A DNA stretch of 64,000 nucleotides from Treponema sp. UBA4873. GTDB taxonomy: Bacteria > Spirochaetota > Spirochaetia > Treponematales > Treponemataceae. The stretch covers positions 1-64,000 of the forward strand of contig DHDP01000020.1 of assembly GCA_002399405.1 (NCBI GenBank), written 5' to 3'. Of this stretch, positions 1-8,402 are shown piece after piece. A program made the translations under genes and the position numbers. Under the pieces are notes generated by a model, which was not told where the DNA came from, did not search any database, and saw only the letters and a list, made by a program, of their open reading frames with translations. Each line of letters begins with the position of its first letter. Within the stretch, counting starts at the first letter, position 1.

Positions 1-1
1 T

Positions 2-679
2 TTATTTTTTATTCTTTTCATTCGTAAGAAGCGATTTAAAGTGCACGAGGTAATCGATGAAGGAAACATAACACAGCAGAAGACTTGCGATAAACATGAC
101 GAGCGCCGCCGTTTTCCACGCCGGGTAATTCTGCACCACTACTGTAACAAGATTTGCTATTATTCCCTGGCCCGTAACAAAATCAGCCGTCATTCCCGGC
201 TTTACATAATAAAGCCGGACTGCGCATTCCGGTATAAGACAGACAAATCCTGATGCTACATAAAACACCGTTTTTAATTTTCCGCCTTTTCTGGCCGCGA
301 TTGCAGTTCCTTTTTTTGCAGCAACCATCCGGATAAAATTCATTCCGAATTCCCGGTAAACAATAAGTATGAAAATTACCGGAGGCAGATATCTGCCGAT
401 GTCGGGACCGTACGATGTCATAAAACAAGTAAATGTCGTAAGATGCACCATCACATCCGCAAAAGGGTCGAACATCTTGCCGAAGTCGCTCACTTCTTTA
501 TGCCTGCGTGCAAAGTAACCATCAAGAAAATCGGTAAATTCCATAAAAGCCAGCAGCGGAATAAGCACACTCGCTGAAATGCCCGCAAATTGTCCTGTCC
601 AAATCGGAATAAAGTATACGACGAAGAACACAGGAGCAAGAACAACCCGTGTCAAAGTAAATGCGTTTGCTGTTTTCAT
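2..679 (-). CDS. pgsA: CDP-diacylglycerol--glycerol-3-phosphate 3-phosphatidyltransferase (PgsA-like)
   Basis: Integral membrane enzyme of the CDP-alcohol phosphatidyltransferase family, 225 residues. The family signature DGx2ARx8Gx3Dx3D is complete: D53, G54, A57, R58, G67, D71 and D75. Several hydrophobic segments surround it. PgsA would transfer a phosphatidyl group from CDP-diacylglycerol to glycerol-3-phosphate, the committed step to phosphatidylglycerol. The stop codon falls at the extreme left edge, so the gene is complete. A TTGACT-N17-CATACT promoter ends 6 nt before the ATG, which suggests a leaderless mRNA. The exact acceptor alcohol cannot be proved from the motif, but length and the first membrane segments fit PgsA best. 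Confidence 0.85.
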   Translation of the reverse strand: MKTANAFTLTRVVLAPVFFVVYFIPIWTGQFAGISASVLIPLLAFMEFTDFLDGYFARRHKEVSDFGKMFDPFADVMVHLTTFTCFMTSYGPDIGRYLPPVIFILIVYREFGMNFIRMVAAKKGTAIAARKGGKLKTVFYVASGFVCLIPECAVRLYYVKPGMTADFVTGQGIIANLVTVVVQNYPAWKTAALVMFIASLLLCYVSFIDYLVHFKSLLTNEKNKK

Positions 680-685
680 GCAGCA

Positions 686-714
686 AGTATGTTTTCAATA
701 CCAATAAAAGTCAA
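686..714 (-). promoter_or_regulatory. Sigma-70 type promoter of pgsA
   Basis: Minus-strand TTGACT (709-714), 17-bp spacer, CATACT (686-691). The -10 box ends only 6 nt before the ATG at 679, so the transcript would start at or next to the start codon. There is no Shine-Dalgarno sequence. Confidence 0.6.
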
Positions 715-721
715 GCCGGAT

Positions 722-1441
722 TTACAGGACGCGGATGAGAACGGGCGGAACAGAACTGAAGTCGAGCATATACAAGGCAGCTGTGTCCGCTCCTGCTGTC
801 ACAGGAATATACATAACAGCAGCGGCACCGGCAGCATATGATGCGTATCTTTCGGCAGCGTCACGCAGCGCATTTCCTTTTTCCGGCGGGCCTGCCGTTC
901 CGGCGGGCGATTCATGAAATGCATACCATGTGCGCGGCAGCGGAAGAATCAGCTCAGGAGGAAGTGTACAGACATCAAGCAGAATACAGGAAGAACCGTT
1001 TTTATCAGGAAAAAGAGGTGCCGTCACAGAACCGGATGAAAAAGAACCGTCGCTCACCGAGACAGGAACGGGATTCCGCCGGACAGGATACTGCACCCTC
1101 ATGATATGACATGTAAACAGCGACAAAACAATATACGCAGCGAATACCGCAGGAATCAGTATCCGGTAGAATGCAGCGCAGAGAAATCCGGCAGCAGAAA
1201 ATGCAGCACACCAGACGGCGGCAGACCGCAGCTGCAGGTGTTCGATTGTGAAAGAAGTAAATATCAGCAAAAACGTAAAAGACGCAACGGCAATGCTGAG
1301 CAGCACACAGAATGCAGACAGCCGCCATTTCCTGCACGGACGATGAAACACTGCAGCAGCAAACACGCTCAGCGCGCAGAACGCTGCTCCGCCGGTTGCC
1401 GCAGAGGCAAGCGCCGTATACAGTGTTTCAGGATACGTCAT
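722..1441 (-). CDS. hypothetical multi-pass membrane protein
   Basis: 239 residues, not recognised. About four hydrophobic segments lie in the first half (roughly residues 11-32, 41-64, 74-92 and 94-113), followed by a Pro/Ala-rich, mostly hydrophilic C-terminal half with several cysteines. Its ATG overlaps the stop of the upstream cytidylate-kinase-like gene in a TAATG arrangement, so the two are translationally coupled and probably co-expressed. No enzyme motif is visible. Composition resembles the neighbours, with no sign of transfer. Confidence 0.6.
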   Translation of the reverse strand: MTYPETLYTALASAATGGAAFCALSVFAAAVFHRPCRKWRLSAFCVLLSIAVASFTFLLIFTSFTIEHLQLRSAAVWCAAFSAAGFLCAAFYRILIPAVFAAYIVLSLFTCHIMRVQYPVRRNPVPVSVSDGSFSSGSVTAPLFPDKNGSSCILLDVCTLPPELILPLPRTWYAFHESPAGTAGPPEKGNALRDAAERYASYAAGAAAVMYIPVTAGADTAALYMLDFSSVPPVLIRVL

Positions 1442-2262
1442 TACGGATAAGCCTTGAAATCCTGAATTATGCTGATTGCCGATTTTGCGGTATATCCGGG
1501 CATTGTTTCCGCCGCAAGTTTCAGAGCGCGTTCGACGACGGCGGAGGAATCAGCAACGCCCTGCAGCGTAACGGTCTTTCCTTCAATTACAGCCCGCAGA
1601 AATTCGATGTTGATTTTATACTCGAAAACGAGTCTGTTAACGAGATGCTGGGCGTCGAGCATCGTTCGAAGTTTTGCATTTCCCCGCTCTTCGCGTTCTG
1701 GCGTTATTGTCGTGCGTACAAGACTTGTGACGATGTCGGCACCTTCTTCCGCTCCTATGATTCCGGTGTTCATGACGAGATGAAATCTTGTCGGATCGTC
1801 GACTTCAGCATTGAAGAAGCTCTTGTGGAAGCCGCGGCGGTTCGTGTCGCTTTCGTCGATGCGCTGGCGTGCCTGTTTTTCGTTCCACGAAAACTCTTTT
1901 TCCAGCCGTTCAAGCCGTATCGAATCTTTCGCAACAAGCCGGAAAGATATAAGGCTCTCGACATCCTCCAGAATAATATAGGAGCCGCGCCCGATGAGAA
2001 TAACGTTATCCTCTGATGCGGCTTCCAGTACGGCGGTCTGAAGATACTGCAGATATTCATCGCGGTCTTTGACGAGGGAAGCGAAGAATTTCGGCTTTTT
2101 CTCATCATATTTGGAAAGTTTTTCTGACGGAAAACCGAGAGCAACAATCCGCTGTTCAAGTTCCTGTCGGCGAACAAATTTATACCCGAGTTTTTCTGCA
2201 GCGGATGCGGCTATCTCGTCTCCGAGTGCGGCAACCTGACGTGATATAGCAACAATAGCCAT
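1441..2262 (-). CDS. cytidylate kinase-like family protein with C-terminal BON-like extension
   Basis: 273 residues. The N-terminus (residues 1-35, with ISRQ and AEKLGY) and the IGRG motif near residue 92 match the cytidylate-kinase-like family, in which the usual glycine-rich P-loop is degenerate (here AISRQVAALGDEIA). Residues from about 200 to the end form a separate alpha/beta unit containing VTLQGVADSS, which resembles a BON or phospholipid-binding fold. True Cmk phosphorylates CMP; whether this protein does so is open. A good Shine-Dalgarno, AAGGAGAAGG, precedes the ATG. It is coupled by TAATG to the downstream membrane protein. It diverges from a Nudix gene 72 bp away. Confidence 0.7.
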   Translation of the reverse strand: MAIVAISRQVAALGDEIAASAAEKLGYKFVRRQELEQRIVALGFPSEKLSKYDEKKPKFFASLVKDRDEYLQYLQTAVLEAASEDNVILIGRGSYIILEDVESLISFRLVAKDSIRLERLEKEFSWNEKQARQRIDESDTNRRGFHKSFFNAEVDDPTRFHLVMNTGIIGAEEGADIVTSLVRTTITPEREERGNAKLRTMLDAQHLVNRLVFEYKINIEFLRAVIEGKTVTLQGVADSSAVVERALKLAAETMPGYTAKSAISIIQDFKAYP

Positions 2263-2334
2263 AACCTTCTCCTTACTTTATAATGGATGTACAGATAGTA
2301 TTATACCTGAAAACTGTAAAAAAGGAATAGAAAA

Positions 2335-2898
2335 ATGAAAGTTCAAACTGATGATTCTGCGCTTGTCTGGACGGAGAAATCCAGAAAACAGCTCCTGGAA
2401 ACTGCGGTAATGACTGTCACTGAAACCGAAAGTACAGCTTCAGACGGGCAGGAAGGCAGATATATTGTCATGGACGCGAAAGACTGGGTAATTGTAGTTC
2501 CCGTTGCCGGCACAAAATTTCTCATGGTAAAACAGTGGCGGCACGGTGAAAAAGCGCTGAGCATTGAATTTCCCGGCGGCGTAATAGAGACGGGAGAAGA
2601 GCCCGAAAAGGCGGCCGCACGAGAGCTCAGAGAAGAGACAGGATATACTGCAAAGCACATGATGCATCTTGGTACGATGAATCCGAATCCGGCGCTTATG
2701 TCGAACCACGTGCATATCTTCATTGCGGAAGGGCTGGAGAAAACCTCGGCACAGCAGCTCGACAGCGACGAATACGTGCATTACATGGAAAAGGAACAGA
2801 AAGAAGTGCTCGACAAAATAGGCACAAAGGAATATCCGCACGCGCTTATGGCTGCAGCCGCCGCGCTGTACATGCGGTACAAAATGAAACAGAAATAA
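2335..2898 (+). CDS. Nudix hydrolase (ADP-ribose pyrophosphatase type)
   Basis: 187-residue cytosolic hydrolase. The Nudix box Gx5Ex7REUxEExGU is intact at residues 82-104, with metal ligands E97, E100 and E101. The N-terminal strand region and the VPVAGTKFLMVKQWR segment before the box are typical of the ADP-ribose pyrophosphatase/NudF branch, which cleaves ADP-sugars to AMP and sugar phosphate. Substrate is inferred from overall similarity only. It stands alone between a divergent kinase-like gene and a terminator. A weak purine-rich ribosome site (AAAAGGAAT) lies upstream. Confidence 0.8.
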   Translation: MKVQTDDSALVWTEKSRKQLLETAVMTVTETESTASDGQEGRYIVMDAKDWVIVVPVAGTKFLMVKQWRHGEKALSIEFPGGVIETGEEPEKAAARELREETGYTAKHMMHLGTMNPNPALMSNHVHIFIAEGLEKTSAQQLDSDEYVHYMEKEQKEVLDKIGTKEYPHALMAAAAALYMRYKMKQK

Positions 2899-2922
2899 TC
2901 AGTATACGGAAAGACAGTCAGC

Positions 2923-2981
2923 CGCAAAAAAAACAGGGGGAGCTGCGCGCGGAATTATTTTCCGCTGAGCTCCCCCTGTTT
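2923..2981 (-). terminator. strong intrinsic terminator, mainly minus strand
   Basis: A perfect 14-bp inverted repeat, AAACAGGGGGAGCT (2931-2944) with its complement at 2968-2981, encloses a smaller CGGAA/TTCCG hairpin. On the minus strand it is followed directly by eight T residues, so it terminates the LysM/lipoprotein operon. It probably also stops plus-strand transcription from the Nudix gene, although the plus-strand T run is short. Confidence 0.85.
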
Positions 2982-3002
2982 CCGCATAGTAATTACGTCC
3001 GT

Positions 3003-3701
3003 TCAGCGCGTAGCGTCGTACGGGTCGTAATCTTTCGACGGATCGTACACACCTTCACGGATTTCGCCGGCAAGGCTCGGAATCTTCATCTTCATACCCG
3101 GCAGGATAAGATTCGGGTCATCGGGACGGGGAATATTCGACTTATTCGCCTGATACAGGTTTTCCCACAGAAGCGGATTATTGTATATATACGGACGGCC
3201 GGAAATATTCCAGAAACAGTCTTTCGTTTCCGACCACGGACGCACAATGTAATACTCCGGCAGCGGCGTTATTTTGCTGACTCCGTCGAGCGCCGAAACA
3301 GACTGTTTTGCATAATCCGCTGCCGCGGCATAATCCTCGCTGCCGTAAGCAGTTTCCGCGCTTGCATATTTATCTTTAGCGGCCGAATACGCCATCGGAA
3401 AATTCTTATCGGCGCTGATGCTTTCAGCCCATGCAATCTTATTCTTCGCCTTCAGCATCTCAGTGTCGGCGTTTCTGCGGGCCAGCATCATGTCGATGTA
3501 CGATTTTGAAAGCGCGGCGTTTTCGGCAGCTTTCTGAGCGAGTTCGACGGACTTATCATACTGACCTGCATTCATGGCAGCTTCAGCCTGCTTTGTGTAT
3601 TCGTCGGCAAGTTTCTGATATGTGTTGTCGGTATAACTTGCGGCAAACACGAGCGATCCGGCAAACAGCAACGCCGCAATAATCGATACTACTTTTTTCA
3701 T
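3003..3701 (-). CDS. secreted LysM-domain protein with helical repeat region
   Basis: 232 residues. A Sec signal peptide covers residues 1-20, with cleavage likely after FAA. Residues about 25-140 are Ala/Tyr/Lys-rich amphipathic helices of TPR-like spacing (two AxQYDKSVELAQ-like units). Residues 150-208 form a LysM module (YYIVRPWSETKDCFW, then PLLWENLYQANK and a P-x-LILPGMKMKIP ending), which binds glycan, normally peptidoglycan. Its ATG overlaps the upstream lipoprotein stop by ATGA, so both are made from one mRNA. It probably acts in the periplasm as a cell-wall-associated partner of that lipoprotein. The exact role is unknown. Confidence 0.75.
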   Translation of the reverse strand: MKKVVSIIAALLFAGSLVFAASYTDNTYQKLADEYTKQAEAAMNAGQYDKSVELAQKAAENAALSKSYIDMMLARRNADTEMLKAKNKIAWAESISADKNFPMAYSAAKDKYASAETAYGSEDYAAAADYAKQSVSALDGVSKITPLPEYYIVRPWSETKDCFWNISGRPYIYNNPLLWENLYQANKSNIPRPDDPNLILPGMKMKIPSLAGEIREGVYDPSKDYDPYDATR

Positions 3702-4717
3702 TTTGCAGCCTCCGTCGTATTATCCTCGGAATTTCCGTCAGTGTCGTCGGTTATGGTCTCTGGAACGTCCTCTTCCGAATTTTTCGGATCTTCGTATGTT
3801 TCCGTCTGAAGAAGAACAGCATCGGATGTTTCGATTCCTTCGATATCGTCGCCCTCCAGAGGAGCGTCTTTATCCGCCTGTGCCGCATAATCCGCACTTT
3901 CCGAAACTTTTGCCTTTGCGTCGTCTATCGCCTTTTGGGCAGCCGCACGTTTTTCTGAAATATCCGCATAGAGCGCAGTAAACGCCTGACGCGAATCCTG
4001 ATAGTGCTTTAGTGCTTTTTCCGGATCCTGCATGGAATAACTCGCGTCGCCGTCACGGAACGATTTTACCGCATCGTTATACGCGTCTTTCTGTGAAACT
4101 CCGGCGTACACACTGTCCGCGTCGCGCTTTGCCTTAAACGCGGCAGTACGCTCATCCTGTGCAAGTTTTCTGAATGCCGTTACGAGCACTTTGCCGAAAG
4201 ACGTATACGCAAGATGCGCTTTGTCGTACATGGCACTGCCTGTCGCGCCGTCGGCCGAAGAAAGAGATTCGAACGTTCCGACAGCATCGCTGCCCTTGTC
4301 GTAGTCGCTCTGGTCATATGAAGAATAACCGAGCTCATCGATGCGAGCCTTCAGTTCAAGCGCTTTCGCATATTCCTCAAGCGCCTGATAACGGGCAGTC
4401 ACATCGGCGAGTCCCGCAGTTGCATCTTCTCCTGTTTCACTCTGTGATTTGAGCGAGTCGTACAAATTGTCTGTATCTGTGAACAAATCAGCAGCTGTTT
4501 TATCGGCACCCGCATCGATTGCCGCCTGACGTGCCGCTGCGGCTTTTGCAAGCGCACCTGAATTATCGATTTTTTCCGGAGCCGCGGGATTCTCTGTCTG
4601 TACCGTTTCTGCCGGCTGTGTCTCTGCAACAGGTTCCTCTGCCTTGGGAGCTGATTTGCATGATACAAATGCAAGCACGAGTGTTGTTCCAAAAAGAACC
4701 ACATATCGTTTTTTCAC
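3698..4717 (-). CDS. putative lipoprotein, helical, acidic C-terminus
   Basis: 339 residues. The start is GTG, supported by GGAGG six nt upstream. The signal peptide ends in FVSC with Leu at -5, a relaxed lipobox of the spirochaetal kind (Cys20). A Pro/Glu-rich linker (residues 24-50) leads to long Ala/Lys/Asp-rich helices with repeated KAxxAYxxF-like elements. The last 60 residues are strongly acidic and low in complexity. It is not recognised beyond that. It is co-translated with the LysM protein by a 4-nt overlap. A TTGCGG-N17-TATCAT promoter lies about 40 nt upstream. Confidence 0.7.
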   Translation of the reverse strand: MKKRYVVLFGTTLVLAFVSCKSAPKAEEPVAETQPAETVQTENPAAPEKIDNSGALAKAAAARQAAIDAGADKTAADLFTDTDNLYDSLKSQSETGEDATAGLADVTARYQALEEYAKALELKARIDELGYSSYDQSDYDKGSDAVGTFESLSSADGATGSAMYDKAHLAYTSFGKVLVTAFRKLAQDERTAAFKAKRDADSVYAGVSQKDAYNDAVKSFRDGDASYSMQDPEKALKHYQDSRQAFTALYADISEKRAAAQKAIDDAKAKVSESADYAAQADKDAPLEGDDIEGIETSDAVLLQTETYEDPKNSEEDVPETITDDTDGNSEDNTTEAAK

Positions 4718-4867
4718 GTTATGCCTCCAATTTAAAAAATTTCACTATTTATTCTTTCATGATACTCTATATTGAAGTTTCCCGCAACTTTTAATCACGG
4801 TAAACTCATAAAAAAAAGAAAAAAGCCGATACTGATATAAGATTGTTATTTATTTATTGGAGTTTTT

Positions 4868-5095
4868 ATGGCTGACGATTTTACATTTGAAGTCACGCAG
4901 AACATCGGCGTTATTTCCGAAGGAAAAGGCGGATGGAACCTCGAACTGAACATGGTGTCGTGGGGCGGTCGTCCTCCGAAATACGACATACGGAGCTGGG
5001 CGCCTGATCATCAGAAAATGGGAAAGGGACTTACGCTTACAAAAGAAGAACTCGCCGCTCTGCGCAAAACGCTCGATTCGATCAATCTCGACTGA
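4868..5095 (+). CDS. ydbC: YdbC family PC4-like single-stranded DNA-binding protein
   Basis: 75 residues covering the whole family length. The conserved core with LNLVSW-like (here LNMVSWGGRPPKYDIRSW) and KMGKGLTLTKEEL segments identifies the bacterial YdbC/PC4 (p15) fold, a small dimer that binds single-stranded nucleic acid. Role in transcription or repair is inferred from the family. A GGAG Shine-Dalgarno lies 8 nt upstream. Its stop codon abuts the stop of convergent holA with no spacer, so mRNA 3' ends must overlap. Confidence 0.85.
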   Translation: MADDFTFEVTQNIGVISEGKGGWNLELNMVSWGGRPPKYDIRSWAPDHQKMGKGLTLTKEELAALRKTLDSINLD

Positions 5096-6106
5096 TCATA
5101 CAGCTTCATATTCCGCGCACGAAGCGCCCTTCTTCACGACAATCTCATAAACGAGTTTCTGCAGCAGCGTATCTTCCATAAGCGCTCCGCCGGAACGGAT
5201 GTCCATGTCGGTTGAAGCAAGTTCCGCAAGGATCGCTGCCGCCTGCCCCGGCGACCATATCTGCGAAGCGCGGCTGTACTGGGACTTCGCCTTACGGCTG
5301 GAAAATCCGTTGATTTTCAGACTGAAATCGTCGGTCTGACCGGAAGCATTCAGCCGGTGCCATATTTCGAGCCGGCGGAAACACGACGAAAGACCTGCAA
5401 TAATCATCACTGAAGACGAATCCTTCGACAAGCGTATTTTCTGAAGCACGTCGAGGGACAGTTCAAATCTGCGTCCGGGCGGTTCCACTGAAGACATCGT
5501 GTCGAACAGCGTAAACGCGGACTCTTCCCTGTTATGGGCGAGAACATCATCCACGTCACCGGCCGTAATTTCGTGACCTTTCGGAAACAGTATAAAAAAA
5601 CGGGAACATTCGGAACGAAGTTCTTCCGTATTATTTTCCACCATATCGAGAATATCTTCGGCCGCGTCGTCGCTTACCGAATACCCGTTTTTGCGGAAAA
5701 AGTCGGTGAGCCACGGAATTTTGCGGTCTTCGAACATTTCCCAGAATACTTTTTTATGCGGAGCAGGAACCGTCTTGTCGAGCTTTGCGTCGACTGATAT
5801 TTCATCGGAAACAAGCACAAGCGCGGACGTCGAACCGCCGGCTGATTTAGCCCAGCCGGCAATCATGTCGACGTCTTCCTTTTTTTTGATTACTTCCGCA
5901 GCGCGGAACACGACGCATGACGCCGATGAAAAAAGCGAGCCGCTCTGGAGAATCGTCACAACTTCGGAAACTGGTGTATCAGCCGCGTAGAAAAGATATT
6001 CGTCAAGGACGCCGTATTTTTTTTTCATGGCATCCTTTACAGCCTGAACGGCGGCGTTGCGCTCGCCGAATTCGGGTCCCGTATACAGATAAAGCGGTGC
6101 GTCCAT
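5096..6106 (-). CDS. holA: DNA polymerase III delta subunit
   Basis: 336 residues, normal for HolA. The N-terminal ATPase-like domain lacks a functional P-loop, as expected. It includes the SGSLFSSASCVVFR and WLTDFFRKNGYSVSDDAAEDILDMVENN regions typical of the clamp-loader wrench subunit, followed by the ESAFTLFDTM segment and an all-alpha C-terminal domain. Delta opens the beta clamp during loading. It starts 2 nt after lexA ends, at the tail of the rpoN-to-holA block. Confidence 0.85.
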   Translation of the reverse strand: MDAPLYLYTGPEFGERNAAVQAVKDAMKKKYGVLDEYLFYAADTPVSEVVTILQSGSLFSSASCVVFRAAEVIKKKEDVDMIAGWAKSAGGSTSALVLVSDEISVDAKLDKTVPAPHKKVFWEMFEDRKIPWLTDFFRKNGYSVSDDAAEDILDMVENNTEELRSECSRFFILFPKGHEITAGDVDDVLAHNREESAFTLFDTMSSVEPPGRRFELSLDVLQKIRLSKDSSSVMIIAGLSSCFRRLEIWHRLNASGQTDDFSLKINGFSSRKAKSQYSRASQIWSPGQAAAILAELASTDMDIRSGGALMEDTLLQKLVYEIVVKKGASCAEYEAV

Positions 6107-6108
6107 AA

Positions 6109-6720
6109 TCAGTACGTACGGACGATGTTTGAAAGAGTACCGACGATGCGCACATCCTGACAGTAGATTGCCTGAAACGCAGGATTCTCCGGCTGCAGGC
6201 GGACGCGCGTCGCTTCCTTATAATACCGCTTGAGCGTAATCGCATCGTCGATGACGGCAACGACAATCTGACCGTCGGCCGCTGCGGACGTCTGTTCGAC
6301 GACGGCGAGATCGCCTTCTAGAATGCCGGCGTTTATCATGCTTGTGCCGCGCACACGGAGCGCAAAATAATTTTTCCCCGGACGAACGAACGGTTCCGTA
6401 AGGTTTACGTAACCGTCGAGATTTTCTTCACAGAGCAGCGGTTTACCGGCGGCGACAGTACCGAGCAGCGGAACTTTGCTCACAAACGGTTTCGCTTCCT
6501 TTTCACGTCCGTCGACAAGCACGCGGATCGAGCGGGACCGCTTCTGACACAACGAAAGATATCCCTTTTTCTGGAGAGCGGCTATGTGATCCTGCACCGC
6601 GCGCAGCGAAATGTCAAAATGCTCGCTTATCTCACGGACCGTCGGCGGATAGGAATTTTCTTCCGTAAATGCGGAAATGAACGTAAGAACCTCTTTCTGT
6701 CTGTCTGTAATCTGCCTCAT
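6109..6720 (-). CDS. lexA: LexA repressor
   Basis: 203 residues. The N-terminal winged helix-turn-helix (residues 1-65, starting MRQITDRQKEVLTFI) is joined to an S24 autoprotease domain. The cleavage site is A91-G92 within GTVAAG, the nucleophile is S127 (GTSM) and the general base is K164 (TLKRYY). RecA filaments would trigger self-cleavage and SOS induction. It sits 3 nt after ptsH and 2 nt before holA, so it appears to be expressed within the HPr/HPr-kinase operon rather than alone. No self-regulatory LexA box was identified. Confidence 0.93.
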   Translation of the reverse strand: MRQITDRQKEVLTFISAFTEENSYPPTVREISEHFDISLRAVQDHIAALQKKGYLSLCQKRSRSIRVLVDGREKEAKPFVSKVPLLGTVAAGKPLLCEENLDGYVNLTEPFVRPGKNYFALRVRGTSMINAGILEGDLAVVEQTSAAADGQIVVAVIDDAITLKRYYKEATRVRLQPENPAFQAIYCQDVRIVGTLSNIVRTY

Positions 6721-6723
6721 ACG

Positions 6724-6990
6724 CTACTCTTCTTCGAACTTTGATTCAAACAACGCTTCAATCGCCTGTGCCGCATTCTTTTCATCAGGGCCGTCGGTTT
6801 TGAGCGTTAAAGTTGTATTATATCCGGCAGCCATCGTAATAACACCCATAATCGATTTTGCGTTCACCGTCGTATCGTCACGCGCAAGCGTGATTTCACA
6901 GGTAAACTTATTCGCAGTCTGCGCAATAATTGCTGCAGGACGGGCATGAATTCCGGCACGATTCTTTACAACCAGTTGTTTTTCAATCAT
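6724..6990 (-). CDS. ptsH: phosphocarrier protein HPr
   Basis: 88 residues. The phosphorelay histidine is H15 in NRAGIHARPA, and the regulatory serine is S46 in NAKSIMGV. Both match HPr, which accepts phosphate from EI at His15 and from HPr kinase at Ser46. A good Shine-Dalgarno (AAAGGA) lies upstream. It lies 11 nt downstream of hprK and 3 nt upstream of lexA. No EI or EII genes are in this window, so a regulatory role is as likely as sugar transport. Confidence 0.93.
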   Translation of the reverse strand: MIEKQLVVKNRAGIHARPAAIIAQTANKFTCEITLARDDTTVNAKSIMGVITMAAGYNTTLTLKTDGPDEKNAAQAIEALFESKFEEE

Positions 6991-7001
6991 ACATACATCC
7001 T

Positions 7002-7991
7002 TTAATATGAATCATCATTATTATAGTAAGCTGCCTGAGCTTCTCCCGTCTCAATCCATTTAAGAACATTCTGGTTAAAGTCGCGTGCAGAGTTATACCC
7101 CATCTTCTTCAGACGTTCGTTCATCGCCGCCGCCTCTATGATGATAGGCAGATTGCGGCCCGGACGGACAGGTATTTCTATAACAGGAACTTTTACGCCC
7201 AGAAGATCCATGTAGTTCTGATCCGTTCCGAGTCTGTCGTAAATTTTATTCGGATCCCAGTCCTCAAGCTCGGCGACAAGCTGCACTTCCTTCTGATCGC
7301 GTATTGCACCGACGCCGTACAGCTGGGAAACATTGATGATACCGAGCCCGCGTATTTCCATGTGGTGGCTGATAAGCGTATTTGCACCCTGTCCGAGCAC
7401 GATATTTCCGTTCACGCAGCGCAGTTCGATGATATCGTCCGCAACGAGACGATGCCCGCGCTCGACGAGTTCAAGCGCAGTTTCGCTTTTTCCGACGCCG
7501 GAATGGCCGGTAAGAAGAATACCGATGCCGTACACTTCGACAAGCACTCCGTGCATCGTTTTTTTCGGCGCGAATATATTGGAAAAAGCGCGTATGAGTC
7601 TGCTTGAAAATTCAGTTGATTCAAGGGATGTCTGAAGAACCGGGCAGCATGCTTCCTCCGCAATTTCACGGAATTCCTCCGGCGGCTCTATGCTGTGCGA
7701 AAAAACGCAGCACGGAATGGGATACTGGAAAAGCGCCCGGATTGTCGTTGTATTGTTTTCTGAATGAAGTTTTCCGAGATACGCTGCTTCACCCCGTCCG
7801 AAGAGCTGGACGCGCTGGTAAGCAAACGATTCATAAAAGCCGGTGAGCGCAAGGCCCGGCCTGTTTATATCGGGAACGGTAAGAGCCCGCGGCAGTCCGC
7901 GCCGCCCGGCCAGACACGTCAGATCAAGAGCGTCATGTCCGGACAAATCAAGTTCAAGAAGATCAAGAACTGTAAATTTCTTATCGGCCAT
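7002..7991 (-). CDS. hprK: HPr kinase/phosphorylase
   Basis: Residues counted from the ATG at 7991 (329 aa). The Walker A loop GHSGVGKS is at 162-169, followed by the acidic DD near residue 185 and the late VRPGRN loop. This enzyme phosphorylates and dephosphorylates HPr at Ser46 in response to glycolytic state. A GTG five codons upstream is possible, but it lies inside the promoter TTGAAA-N17-TATAGT, whose -10 ends 6 nt before the ATG. The ATG is therefore preferred, as a leaderless start. The gene lies downstream of hpf and upstream of its substrate gene ptsH. Confidence 0.92.
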   Translation of the reverse strand: MADKKFTVLDLLELDLSGHDALDLTCLAGRRGLPRALTVPDINRPGLALTGFYESFAYQRVQLFGRGEAAYLGKLHSENNTTTIRALFQYPIPCCVFSHSIEPPEEFREIAEEACCPVLQTSLESTEFSSRLIRAFSNIFAPKKTMHGVLVEVYGIGILLTGHSGVGKSETALELVERGHRLVADDIIELRCVNGNIVLGQGANTLISHHMEIRGLGIINVSQLYGVGAIRDQKEVQLVAELEDWDPNKIYDRLGTDQNYMDLLGVKVPVIEIPVRPGRNLPIIIEAAAMNERLKKMGYNSARDFNQNVLKWIETGEAQAAYYNNDDSY

Positions 7992-7997
7992 ACAAAT

Positions 7998-8026
7998 ACT
8001 ATACACGTATACCGATTAATTTTCAA
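7998..8026 (-). promoter_or_regulatory. Sigma-70 type promoter of hprK
   Basis: Minus-strand TTGAAA (8021-8026), 17-bp spacer, TATAGT (7998-8003), then 6 nt to the ATG. It provides an internal start for hprK-ptsH-lexA-holA, separate from rpoN and hpf. There is no ribosome-binding site. Confidence 0.6.
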
Positions 8027-8055
8027 CCGGTATGCGCGCATACATCACAGCAAAT

Positions 8056-8349
8056 TTATTTGTTGTGCTCCTGAATTTTATCCTTTTCCTTCTTAATCTT
8101 CGTGTCAAGTATATCCATCAATTTATTGAGACCGGCGGCAAAATCAAAATCGTCGCTTGTCACGTGCCCCTGTGCTCCCCAGCGGAAGTTGACTGTTGCA
8201 TCAAAACTGTACGCTTTGTCGTGTTTGACCCGCATTGTAAGGTCGACGATGAGATCGTCTGCATACTCAATGCGTTTCATTTTTGATTCAATTAATTCAG
8301 ATTGTTTTTTTTCAAGATCAAAACCGACTGCTGATACAGATTTAGTCAT
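8056..8349 (-). CDS. hpf: ribosome hibernation promoting factor, short form
   Basis: 97 residues, the short HPF/YfiA form without the long C-terminal dimerisation domain. The beta-alpha-beta-beta-beta-alpha pattern with a conserved MKRIEYADDLIVDLTMRVK-type stretch fits the family. It binds the 30S decoding region and stabilises inactive ribosomes in stationary phase. The ATG has an AAGGAG Shine-Dalgarno 9 nt upstream. It is expressed from its own promoter just past the rpoN stop, through a leader with a GC-rich hairpin. The order rpoN-hpf-hprK is widely conserved. Confidence 0.85.
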   Translation of the reverse strand: MTKSVSAVGFDLEKKQSELIESKMKRIEYADDLIVDLTMRVKHDKAYSFDATVNFRWGAQGHVTSDDFDFAAGLNKLMDILDTKIKKEKDKIQEHNK

Positions 8350-8402
8350 AAGTGCATGCTCCTTAGTAGATCATAGTCGCCTGAAGCTTTCCGCAGGCGC
8401 CG

